Assembly: GCA_021296025.1 (NCBI GenBank)
Contig: JAGWBF010000008.1
Span: 1-25,998 of the forward strand
Length of the DNA stretch: 25,998 nucleotides
Reading direction: 5' to 3'
Origin: Dehalococcoidia bacterium
GTDB lineage: Bacteria > Chloroflexota > Dehalococcoidia > Lucifugimonadales > JAGWBF01
Shown: positions 14,793 through 23,300 of the stretch, piece by piece
How positions within the stretch are numbered: position 1 is the first letter of the stretch
How the letters are laid out: every line of letters starts with the position of its first letter
Notes under the pieces: model-generated
Database searches by the model: none
What the model saw: the letters and a program-made list of their open reading frames with translations, nothing else
What the model was told of the DNA's origin: nothing
Translations under genes and position numbers: made by a program

Positions 14793-15787
14793 TACAGGGC
14801 TAGGAGCCCTTCCAGGTTCTTGCCGATGATCAGCTCTTTCTCTTCCAGGTCAAGGCTGGTCATGCCCTGGACCCAGGAGATGGGCCAGTCGATGCCCATG
14901 TCAAAGGGCCAATCGGTGCCCAGTACCACATGGTCTGCCCCTACCGAGTCTATCAGGTATCGCAGGGCAGGCTCGCTGTGTGTAAGACAGTCGTAGTAGA
15001 AGTGGTCCAGGTATGCGCTTGGTGGGTTGGCCAGGGTTGATCGGGCCTCGGAACGCACCTGCCAACCCCGGTCCATTCTGCCGATGCCAAAGCAGGCGTA
15101 ACCTCCTCCATGGGAGAAGCACACCTTCAGATCGGGGCAGGCATCCATTACTCCCCCAAACACTAGGGATGCGAAGGTCAAGGTGCGGTCGGCCAGGTTT
15201 CCCACCGTGTTGGGGAGGTGATACTTGGCGATGCGGGAGTTGACTATGGTATCGCCGCTCTGGTGAAAGAAGATCAGGGCGCCAAGCTGCTCGGCGGCCT
15301 TGAAGAAGGGCAGATAGGCCGGGTCATCGAAGGTCTTCCCGTTCACTTTATCGTCGATCATGGCGCCCTTGAGTCCAAGCTGCAACATGCTGCGTTCCAG
15401 CTCCTTCACAGCTGACCCCACATCCTGCATGGGTAAGGTTGCCAGCCCGGCGAAGCGTTCAGGCCATCCCTTGACCATCTCGGAGACTTCGTCGTTGGCT
15501 TCCTCCGAGGTAGCGACGGTAACGTTCAGGTCGAGGTGGTAGTTGTAAAGGGCGCTGTGGGTGGAAAGCACCTGCACATCCACTCCCAGGGAATCCATGT
15601 CGGCGATTCGCATCTCGGGCGAAAAGCGCATCTTCGGATCCACGGCAGCCCGCTGTCCTCCGCAGACCATCATCTCCTGGCCCTTGGCATTACGTTCCAG
15701 CTTGATGGAATGCCAGTCGGACCCCGAATCGGTAGCTGTGAACAACCCTTGGGGTGTGGTGTGGGCATGGATGTCGATGCTTCGCAT
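14792..15787 (-). CDS. Amidohydrolase-2 family protein (ACMSD-like)
   Basis: The 331-residue product has the full metal-binding set of the amidohydrolase_2/ACMSD family (PF04909): His7 and His9 in IDIHAHT, His175 in IFFHQSG, His226 in FSHGGGY, and Asp292 in LGTDWPFDMG. Members are Zn-dependent decarboxylases or hydrolases of aromatic-derived or 2-carboxy acids; 2-amino-3-carboxymuconate-6-semialdehyde decarboxylase is the best-known. The length is normal. The substrate here is unknown, and nothing in the neighbourhood completes a tryptophan or aromatic pathway. The ATG at 15787 has GGGAGA upstream. It is the first gene of a minus-strand unit and overlaps the membrane glycosyltransferase-like gene by one base, an odd functional pairing. 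Confidence 0.9.
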   Translation of the reverse strand: MRSIDIHAHTTPQGLFTATDSGSDWHSIKLERNAKGQEMMVCGGQRAAVDPKMRFSPEMRIADMDSLGVDVQVLSTHSALYNYHLDLNVTVATSEEANDEVSEMVKGWPERFAGLATLPMQDVGSAVKELERSMLQLGLKGAMIDDKVNGKTFDDPAYLPFFKAAEQLGALIFFHQSGDTIVNSRIAKYHLPNTVGNLADRTLTFASLVFGGVMDACPDLKVCFSHGGGYACFGIGRMDRGWQVRSEARSTLANPPSAYLDHFYYDCLTHSEPALRYLIDSVGADHVVLGTDWPFDMGIDWPISWVQGMTSLDLEEKELIIGKNLEGLLAL

Positions 15788-15892
15788 GAACGTCTCCCGC
15801 GCTTTGGTAGTCCCTATCCTACAATGAGCCTTCGGCGTAAGGAAAGCGACCCCCTGAATTCACGTTATGGATGTTGCTGGTCTTGTTGGCGG

Positions 15893-15921
15893 TTGATTAA
15901 GAAGGGATTGGATGTTAGGAT
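15893..15921 (+). promoter_or_regulatory. Promoter of the canonical CNNM/CorC gene, almost leaderless
   Basis: TTGATT (15893-15898) and TAGGAT (15916-15921) are 17 bases apart. The ATG at 15934 lies only 12 bases after the -10 box, so the mRNA leader would be about six bases, and there is no ribosome binding site in this interval. Confidence 0.5.
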
Positions 15922-15933
15922 AGCTTCGTCGTC

Positions 15934-17217
15934 ATGGACCTTAGTGACTTATGGAAGCCTGCACTAATAGTGCTTTTCTTGGTGTTCTCCGCCTTCTTCT
16001 CTGCATCTGAGACTGCCTTCATCTCCCTTTCCCAGGTCCGTCTTGCCCACATGGTGAACATCGGCAGGCCCGGCGCTGCGAGAGTGGCCCGAATGCTCCA
16101 GCGCCCCGAGAAACTGCTGGCCACAGTTCTGCTCAGCAACAACCTGGTAAACACAGCTCTGGCCTCCGTTGCCACAGCCCTGGCCATCAGCGTCATTGAC
16201 AACGCAGACGTTGCTGTCCTCTTGGCCACGGTCGGAGCCACCCTCCTCCTTCTTGTGTTCGGGGAGACCCTCCCCAAGAACCTGGCTTGGAACCGGCCCG
16301 AGTCCGTGGCTTTCAGGGCAACCCAGCCCCTGTCCATCATTGGGTGGATACTCTCCCCGGCCGTCCGCCTGCTCCAGGGACTCAGTATGTCGGTCGGGTA
16401 TCTCTTGGGGATAAAGCCAAACCGATCTCACGTCACCGAGGAAGAGATAAGGACAATGATCTCCATGGGGGCATCGGACGGAGCTGTGGATGCTTCGGAA
16501 GCGGAGATGCTTGAGAAAGTGTTCCACTTTGGCGACCGCCAGGTGCAGGAGATCATGACGCCACGGACCGAGATTGTGGGGGTGGAGGAGAACACTACCT
16601 TCGAGCAGTTCCTGGACACCTATAACCAGGAATCCCACACTCGGTTTCCCGTCTTTCAGGGCAACATAGAGAACATAATTGGCGTCCTCTCGGTGAAGGA
16701 CTTGCTTCAGTCGATGGCTCGCAGAGAGGTCCAGCCGGGCACCAGCGTCACCACGGTGGTACGTCCCGCCTATTTCGTCCCTGAGACCAAGCTGGTGGGA
16801 ATCCTCTTCTCGGAGCTCACCCAGCAAGGCCAGCAGATGGCAATCGTAATCGACCAGTTCGGAGGGGTTTCGGGCCTGGTTACCCTCAAGAGGCTCATGG
16901 AGGTTGTGGTGGGCCCGGTGGGTGAGGAGGGTGAGCCTGCCCAGGAGGAGTTCGACATTGTGGGCGAGAACATCTTCGAGGTGGGAGCAGGCATGGCCAT
17001 CCAGGAAGCCAACGATGAGCTGGGCCTCAACCTGCCCGAAGGCAACTACCAGACGCTGGCCGGGTTTATCTTGTCTCGCCTTGGGCACATTCCCGAAGAA
17101 AAAGAATGCCTGCACTACCGGGACCTTCGCATGGAGGTGCTGGAGATGCGACGACTGAAGATCGAAAGAGTGCAAATCAACCGCCTTGTAGAGCAGGCGG
17201 TGGGAGAAGATGGTTAG
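15934..17217 (+). CDS. CNNM/CorC (hemolysin C)-family transporter, canonical form
   Basis: The 427-residue protein has the complete family layout. The N-terminal DUF21 membrane domain (about 1-185) has FSAFFSASETAFISLSQVRL and the FGETLPKNLAWNRPE motif. A CBS pair begins at IMTPRTEIVGVEE and ends with VIDQFGGVSGLVTLKRLME, and the C-terminal CorC_HlyC domain includes FEVGAGMAIQEANDELGLNLP and GYQ-like NYQTLAGFILSRLG. Relatives export Mg2+ or Co2+ and respond to nucleotides through the CBS pair. In its second CBS half the usual EDLIEEIVG acidic segment reads KRLMEVVVG, a loss of acidic charge compared with the paralogue at 1194-2408. The start has no ribosome binding site and may be leaderless. 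The gene begins a plus-strand series and is divergent from the amidohydrolase gene. Confidence 0.93.
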   Translation: MDLSDLWKPALIVLFLVFSAFFSASETAFISLSQVRLAHMVNIGRPGAARVARMLQRPEKLLATVLLSNNLVNTALASVATALAISVIDNADVAVLLATVGATLLLLVFGETLPKNLAWNRPESVAFRATQPLSIIGWILSPAVRLLQGLSMSVGYLLGIKPNRSHVTEEEIRTMISMGASDGAVDASEAEMLEKVFHFGDRQVQEIMTPRTEIVGVEENTTFEQFLDTYNQESHTRFPVFQGNIENIIGVLSVKDLLQSMARREVQPGTSVTTVVRPAYFVPETKLVGILFSELTQQGQQMAIVIDQFGGVSGLVTLKRLMEVVVGPVGEEGEPAQEEFDIVGENIFEVGAGMAIQEANDELGLNLPEGNYQTLAGFILSRLGHIPEEKECLHYRDLRMEVLEMRRLKIERVQINRLVEQAVGEDG

Positions 17218-17410
17218 CCCGTGCTTCACCGGGCCCATTTGCGGCCCAATGCGCCAGACTCCTGGTCTCCCTGGGAATAAGAATGCCGGTAGACGACTCT
17301 CACCGGGGCGGACTCTTCTTTAAATCCTGTGGACTGCTGGTCTGGATTCAACTGAAAAGGGCCCCCTTCATGCTACAATGTTGGTTCTTGTTTCAGCAGG
17401 TGAAGAGGCA

Positions 17411-18076
17411 ATGGACGTAGCCATCCGGCCGATTATAGAAGACGATCTGGATATGGTGGCCCGCATCGAAAGGCAGGCCTTTCCCACCCTTTGTCCGCCT
17501 ACGCCCTTGAAGCGGGAAATGGGCAACCGCAGGGTCCGATACCTGGTCGCCTGGGAACCGCTCCCCCTGGATGATGGCGAGACCTCATCCGGAGAGTACC
17601 GTGAGCTGGGGACCGATGGGTCTATTGGCGGCTTGGGTAAGCTGATGGGAGCGGTCAAGGACCGCCTGGGGCAGCGCAAGGTGCGAGTTCCCACCGACTA
17701 TCTCGTTCAGGGGTTCGTGGGGCTGTGGTTCGTGGCCGATGAAGCTCACATCACCGCTATTGCTGTGGAGGAGGATTCCCGGCGGCGTGGAATTGGCGAG
17801 CTCCTTATAATTGGTTCGATCTACCTGGCGATGCACCTCAACTCCGCTGTGGTCAGCTTAGAAGCCCGCGTATCCAACTATCCTGCCCGGGCCCTTTACC
17901 ACAAATATGGGTTCGAGCATGTGGGACTCAGAAAGGCCTACTACACCGACAACCGAGAGGATGCGGTTATCATGACAACGCAGCCGATCCACTCGCCGGA
18001 TTACCAGGCCCGGTTCATGGACCTCAGAAGGAAGTTCTCGGACAGGTACGGGGAGGCCTCCATCGTCGTGGTGTAG
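17411..18076 (+). CDS. rimI: RimI-like GNAT N-acetyltransferase with insert
   Basis: The 221-residue product has an N-terminal IRPIIEDDLDMVARIERQAF and GNAT motif A at AIAVEEDSRRRGIGELL (residues 117-132, acetyl-CoA loop R-R-x-G-x-G). SLEARVSNYPARALYHKYGF (149-168) contains the Glu151 and Tyr163 expected for catalysis in RimI, followed by YYTDNREDAVIM. RimI acetylates the N-terminal Ala of ribosomal protein S18; this member has an extra segment of about 50 residues (51-98) not present in the 150-residue enterobacterial enzyme, so the substrate may differ. The start at ATG 17411 is preferred to 17378 because GAAGAGG precedes it and the family begins just after. The 193-base gap upstream shows no clear gene or hairpin. 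The gene sits 80 bases before coaE. Confidence 0.85.
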   Translation: MDVAIRPIIEDDLDMVARIERQAFPTLCPPTPLKREMGNRRVRYLVAWEPLPLDDGETSSGEYRELGTDGSIGGLGKLMGAVKDRLGQRKVRVPTDYLVQGFVGLWFVADEAHITAIAVEEDSRRRGIGELLIIGSIYLAMHLNSAVVSLEARVSNYPARALYHKYGFEHVGLRKAYYTDNREDAVIMTTQPIHSPDYQARFMDLRRKFSDRYGEASIVVV

Positions 18077-18156
18077 GCCACTCTTCCGTCCCTCTTTGGA
18101 GGTTGACCGGGCTAGAGCCCGCTTGGGGGGTTATACTTGACTCTCAAAGGTAAAGG

Positions 18157-18762
18157 ATGTTAACTATTGGTCTGACTGGCGGCATCGGCACCGGAAAGAG
18201 CGAGGTAACCCGTCTGCTGGAGGCCCTCGGGGCCAGCGTCATATACGCCGATAGAATAGGACACGAAGCCTACAAGCACCCCTCCCCCATCTGGCAAGAG
18301 GTAGTGAACGCCTTTGGGAAAGGCATCCTCGGGTCTGATGGAGAGATTGACCGCAAGAAACTGGGATCCTTGGTATTCAGCGATCCCGGAGCGATGGAGA
18401 AGCTGAATGCCATCATGCACCCGAAAATGGCCGAAATCATCGACGATAAGATTAGCCAGTTTCGAAACGCCGGTGCCGAAATGGTGGTTGTTGAGGCGGC
18501 TCTCCTCTTGGAGGCGGGCTGGGACTCGATGGTAGATGAGGTCTGGCTCGTCCACGCCCCGAAGGAAGCCATCGTAGAGCGCCTCAAGGTCCGCAGCCAC
18601 CTCTCAGAGGGAGAGGTTGAGGACCGCATGCGGTCCCAGCTATCGTACGAAGAATCATCTCGCCTCGCCCAGGTCGTGATACACAACACGGGTGATTTGT
18701 CGGAGCTGCGCAGCAAGGTCGAATCAGCATGGATTTCCAGAACGAAAGGGAAGGTTAGTTAA
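18157..18762 (+). CDS. coaE: Dephospho-CoA kinase
   Basis: CoaE phosphorylates the ribose 3'-hydroxyl of dephospho-CoA with ATP, the last step of coenzyme A synthesis. The 201-residue length is typical. The N-terminus MLTIGLTGGIGTGKSEV carries the P-loop GGIGTGKS (residues 8-15). The characteristic VIYADRIGHEAYKH, an HP motif (AIMHPKM) and VVEAALLLEAGW follow in the normal order. An AAAGG run sits directly before the ATG. The stop is two bases before the ATG of the AAA+ gene, so the two are almost certainly co-translated. It starts a run of coaE, AAA+ ATPase, Nudix and vWA genes. Confidence 0.95.
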   Translation: MLTIGLTGGIGTGKSEVTRLLEALGASVIYADRIGHEAYKHPSPIWQEVVNAFGKGILGSDGEIDRKKLGSLVFSDPGAMEKLNAIMHPKMAEIIDDKISQFRNAGAEMVVVEAALLLEAGWDSMVDEVWLVHAPKEAIVERLKVRSHLSEGEVEDRMRSQLSYEESSRLAQVVIHNTGDLSELRSKVESAWISRTKGKVS

Positions 18763-18764
18763 GG

Positions 18765-19658
18765 ATGGTCAGTGGAGCTGCCACGTACTACCAAGAGTTC
18801 GCAATCGAAGAGTACACCGTACGGTCCGAGCCTTATTACCGGTCCGTATCCGATGAGATAGAGCTTTTCGAAGCTGCCTATCAGCAGCGACTTCCAGTTC
18901 TGCTGAAGGGACCAACGGGCTGCGGCAAGACCCGTTTCATCGAGTACATGTCATGGCGCCTTACCCGTCCTTTGACCATCGTAAAGAAGCGGGGCAAGCC
19001 CACCAACCAGGAGGAAGATGGACGCATTCCCCTGGTCACCATCGCCTGCCACGAAGACTTGACCGCCAGCGACCTGGTCGGGCGTTATCTGCTGGAGGCG
19101 GAAGGGACCCGGTGGATGGATGGCCCTCTGACCAAGGCAGTGAAGTCAGGAGCGATCTGCTACCTGGACGAGATAGTGGAAGCTCGGAAGGACACCACCG
19201 TTCTCATCCATCCTCTCACCGACCACCGGCGTGTGCTTCCCATGGACAAGCTGGGTCAGATCATCGAAGCCAGCGGGCAGTTCCTCCTCGTAATCTCCTA
19301 TAACCCGGGCTATCAAAGCGCCCTGAAAGACCTGAAGCACAGCACCCGCCAGCGGTTCATTGCCATTGAGTTCGACTATCCCCCTCGGGATATCGAGGCT
19401 GAGATCGTGCAGAAAGAGAGCGGGTGCGATGCGGAACACGCTACAGCCCTCGCCAAGCTGGCCGAAAAGGTGCGCAACCTCCGAGAGCATGGACTGCAGG
19501 AAGGCGCGAGCACCCGGCTCCTTATCTATGCAGGCAAGCTCATAGCCCAAGGGGTAACTCCCCGCCGGGCTTGCCAGGTGGCGATAGTCTGGGCGCTGAC
19601 TGATGACCAGGAGGTCCAAAAGAGCGTGGAAGAGGTCGTATCCTCCATATTTGAGTAG
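18765..19658 (+). CDS. MoxR/CbbQ/NorQ-type AAA+ ATPase
   Basis: The 297-residue product is a single AAA+ module with Walker A GPTGCGKT (residues 49-56), Walker B ICYLDEI (131-137), sensor-1 Asn180 in VISYNPG, and candidate arginine-finger residues near HSTRQRF (192-198). A helical lid follows at the C-terminus. The CHEDLTASDLVGRYLL segment (95-110) is typical of the CbbQ/NirQ/NorQ group. These ATPases work as ring-shaped remodelling factors with a vWA partner (CbbO or NorD) to activate Rubisco or nitric oxide reductase. The matching vWA gene lies one gene downstream at 20353, but neither target enzyme is in view. The start is two bases after the coaE stop, with TAAGG upstream. Confidence 0.92.
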   Translation: MVSGAATYYQEFAIEEYTVRSEPYYRSVSDEIELFEAAYQQRLPVLLKGPTGCGKTRFIEYMSWRLTRPLTIVKKRGKPTNQEEDGRIPLVTIACHEDLTASDLVGRYLLEAEGTRWMDGPLTKAVKSGAICYLDEIVEARKDTTVLIHPLTDHRRVLPMDKLGQIIEASGQFLLVISYNPGYQSALKDLKHSTRQRFIAIEFDYPPRDIEAEIVQKESGCDAEHATALAKLAEKVRNLREHGLQEGASTRLLIYAGKLIAQGVTPRRACQVAIVWALTDDQEVQKSVEEVVSSIFE

Positions 19659-19673
19659 TGGTCCCATAACGCA

Positions 19674-20306
19674 ATGCTGAAGACGCATCGGGAAGCATGC
19701 CCCGATTTGTACACAAAGATGTCTGTATCACTCGATCCCAACCTGGATGCCCTTCGCGGTACCCTTTCCCATCGCCCACCGGAGACCAACGACGACGAAT
19801 CGCTCCTCCCCGCTTCCGTGTTTATCCTGGTCTATCGCAAGGACGGCAGCTACTCTCTTCTACTCAACAAGCGTTCCCAGATGGTGGAGCATCACAAGGG
19901 AGAGGTGTCCTTCCCCGGTGGAGCCAGAGATCCGGAGGATGCGACTTTCCTGGATGCGGCCCTTCGGGAATGCCAGGAGGAGATGGGAATCGATCCCCAG
20001 GACGTAACCACCCTGGGCCAGTTGGATGATGTCGTTACCCGCAGCCGATTTCGGGTAAAGGTGTTTGTAGGCACCATCCCGTATCCCTATGCATTTGAGC
20101 CCAGCTCCGTAGAGATTGCTGAGGTGCTGGAAGTCCCGATCAGCGCACTTCTGGACCCTTCCAACCTTCGGGAAGAGGTGCGCTGGGCCGGAGGCAATGT
20201 GGTGAAGTCAACCTGCTATGCCTACGGCGACCACCTGATCTACGGTGCTACCGCACAGATGGTGGACCGGTTGTTGGAGCTTATCCCGCCAGGGCTCAGA
20301 GACTGA
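19674..20306 (+). CDS. Nudix hydrolase, CoA-pyrophosphatase (NudL/YeaB) type
   Basis: The 210-residue product has the CoA-type signature LLNKRSQMVEHHKGEVSFPGG, split here as LLNKRSQMVEHHKG then EVSFPGG, directly before a Nudix box of the form G-x-R-D-x-E-D...ALRECQEEMGI with the catalytic REC-x-EE core. This order, a UPF0035-like motif then the Nudix box, is specific to enzymes that split coenzyme A to 4'-phosphopantetheine and adenosine 3',5'-bisphosphate. VTRSRFRVKVFVGTIP follows as expected. The N-terminus is uncertain: ATG 19674 lacks a good ribosome site, and Met16 is an alternative. It lies 15 bases after the AAA+ gene and 46 before the vWA gene, thus inside the probable CbbQ/NorD-like operon. 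Confidence 0.88.
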   Translation: MLKTHREACPDLYTKMSVSLDPNLDALRGTLSHRPPETNDDESLLPASVFILVYRKDGSYSLLLNKRSQMVEHHKGEVSFPGGARDPEDATFLDAALRECQEEMGIDPQDVTTLGQLDDVVTRSRFRVKVFVGTIPYPYAFEPSSVEIAEVLEVPISALLDPSNLREEVRWAGGNVVKSTCYAYGDHLIYGATAQMVDRLLELIPPGLRD

Positions 20307-20352
20307 TAGCTGAACGGGGAACACAAGGACTGGGATATCCAAGAGGGAGGGA

Positions 20353-23300
20353 ATGTTGAGCTCTGCATCCGGTTCCGAAGATAGCTCTGCCCGCCTTGTG
20401 GTGGAGGCTGAGCTGGCAAAGATGCCGCCCTCAGTGGTGGAAGAGTTCAGCCGCTCTCGCACCGAGCTGGCATCCGCCTTCAATGAAGAAGAGTTGAACC
20501 TCTGGGCCAAGGAAGGGCTGACCATAGCCAATCAGACGGTGCGGTCATGGGAAGCCGCCTTGGAGTATTTCCGCGCCGGCCCCGAGGTGTCCAAGTCCCT
20601 CCCCTTCACTTCATTCATGCAGTGGGCGAGGTGCGGTACCTACCTGTCCCAGGACTCACCCACCTTGGCTGTTGCATACTTCAAGGCCAGCCCCGGGATC
20701 GCGGCCAACCTTAGGGCCCAGTACATCCCCCGGTGGGCCGGCCTTGGACGAAGCTTGTATAAAGGCACCTGGAAGTCCAGCACGCTGGCTGCCCGGTTCT
20801 TCGAGGTCAGCCCACGCCTGGTGAGGTACCTCCCTTTCTGGGATGTCGAGGTGTTCCTGTCCCTGACGGAAGCCCTGTCCTACAAGTCCTACGACGTCGC
20901 CAGCGAATGCCTTATGCTGGGCCAGGATGTCCTGGCCAACATGGGCAAGGAGCGGGAAGCTTTCCTGTCGATGTGCCGCACCCTCACCGAAGGCACATGG
21001 CGGGAGGTGAAAGGGTGCATGGAGGTCGTGGACAGGGCTCTCGCCGTCGTGGAGGAGGGCCAGCGCAGCAGGTTTCTCAGGCTATCGGAACGGCTGGCAA
21101 AGTCGGGTCAGAGAGACATCCCCGCCTTTATCCTGGAGGGCTCCCAGTCCCTGGGCCGGGTAAACCAGTCGTCCCACCGCTACATCCTAGATCTGTGTGA
21201 TGGGCTGCTGCCCGTCTCCCCCGAAAGTGTACCTGCGTTCCTGAAGAGCTTGGACTACGTACTCTCCAGGATCACCCTCAGCCAGCTGGACTTATGGTTC
21301 CAGAGAGGCGTCGCGGTCCTGGAGGAGAATCCCGATGGCGGCCTTGCCTACTTCAAGGTGGAGTCCAACACATCGGAAGGGGTGCTGGAGACCCTGTCTT
21401 CCAGCCTGGAGCTGGACCGGGTGAAAGGGGTCATGCGCCTCTACTGCCGGGCCCTTTCCGGGGCCCCCATCGAAATCCTCGACAGCAAAGAGCTGGTGCA
21501 CAAGGGGATCGGCTGGGTTTCCGAATCGCACGCCTCTACCGAAGGCACCAAGGTGTTCCTGCCTCCCGTGGTGGACCGCTACCAAGCCAAGGAGGAGAAC
21601 TTCGGCTGGTTCAAGGTGGTGAGCACCCACCAGGTGGCTCACATGGAGTTTGGCAGCTTCCTATTCAGCTTCGACTATCCATCCAACCTGTTCAAAGACA
21701 TGAGGGCAGAGCTGGAGACGGAGGCTATCGCCAAGCGGGGCGAGGCAGAAACCATGCTGGAAGGCGATTTGGATGTGGACAGCTCCGTAGCTGAGCGGGG
21801 TTACCTCACCGACATGGGAAGGTTCTTCCATCTGTTCGAAGACCGCCGGCTGGCCCTTGACCTGTTCACCGGCCTGGAAGATGGAAGGCTGGACTACAGA
21901 GTAAGAATGGAGTACCCGGGCATTTTCCCCAACTACAAACGGGTGCAACAGGGGGCCCTGGAGGAACGTCCTCCCATAGAGGAGTTGCCCCTGAAGCAGG
22001 CGATGGTGGAGCTGCTGCTGCGCCTCAGCCTAGGCCAGACCAAGGGACTACCGGTACCCCGGGGTTATTCCAAGGTTGCCCGGATGCTGGCCAGGATCCT
22101 CAAGCACCTGTTCACCATTAGGGCCACCGTCGAGGACACTGCAGAAGCCACTATACGGGCCTACCAGCTGATCTCCCTTCTGCCCAATGAACCCCAACCT
22201 CCAGAAGAGTTCGAGTCCCAGGACTTCGACGACGACCAGGAGTTCTCGGAAGAGGAGCTGCAGGAGCTGCTCCAACAGATGCAGGGCGGACAGGACAAGG
22301 GGGGCCAGGGAGACAACGAACAGCCCTACGAGTCCCCCCAGGAAGTGGAGTTTCGAGGAGATTTCAAGCCTGAGCTGGTGCAGCTGCTGAACCGCCTGCG
22401 AATGGACCAGAAACAGCAGATGCAGGGGGACCCCCAGCCCATTACCAAGGAGATGTTGGAGGAGCTGCTCAAGGAAAGCGCTGACCTGGACCTGGATGCG
22501 GAAGAAGGCGCCCTCCAGACGACCATGGGGATGTTTGCTCAGAACATGATGAAGGAAGCTGGCACACCTCCGCCCTCTTCGCAGCCGGGCCAGGGCTACG
22601 GGCCGATGGTGCACGAAGATGAACAGGGCGGGGCACTGGAGACCCGGGAGCCTAAAGCCCAGGTGTACGACGAATGGGACTTTCGGGCCGCCGACTACAA
22701 GCCCAAGTGGTGCATCGTCCGGGAGAAGAGCATTGAGGAAGGAGACATCAACTTCTTCAATGACACGCTGCGCAACTTTGCGGCTCTAACGTCGGATATC
22801 CGGCGCCAATTTGAGATGGTTATCCCGGAGAGCTTCCGCAAGGTGCGCCGGGTGATCGATGGAGAAGACCTGGACCTGGATGCAGCCATCGAAGCCACCA
22901 TCGATTGGCGCAGCGGCAAGACTCCCGAGGAGAAGGTGTGGTGGCGTCGAAACAAGATCGAGCGCGACGTTGCTGTCGTGTTCCTGTTGGATATGAGCGC
23001 CTCCACGGCGGAAGCCATCGACGAGGGGCGCCAACCGGTGGATGACAGGGATGCGCCGGATGACCCGGTGGAGTACATGATGTGGCTGCGCAGTCGCCGG
23101 GAGGGGATGATCCGCCGGCATTACAAGCGGATTATCGACCTGGAGAAGGAGAGCACAGCCATCCTGCTGCACGCGCTGGAGACCATCGGAGACTCCTACG
23201 GCATCTACGGGTTTTCGGGCTACGGCAGGGAAAACGTCGAGTACTACGTCATTAAGGACATCGACGAGCCTTTCCACGACCGGATAAAGCGCCGCATTGA

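Noticed and set aside
15964..17238. Open frame of 424 codons antisense to the CNNM/CorC gene
   Set aside because: The plus-strand gene has clear family motifs; the antisense product is His- and Leu-rich with no recognisable domain, as expected for a GC-rich shadow frame.
17286..17306. CCGGT/ACCGG inverted repeat after the CNNM/CorC gene as a terminator
   Set aside because: Five base pairs with an 11-base loop and no clean T run; too weak.
18103..18137. TTGACC and TATACT before coaE as a promoter
   Set aside because: The spacing is 23 bases, too long for a sigma70 promoter; the TATACT alone may still matter.
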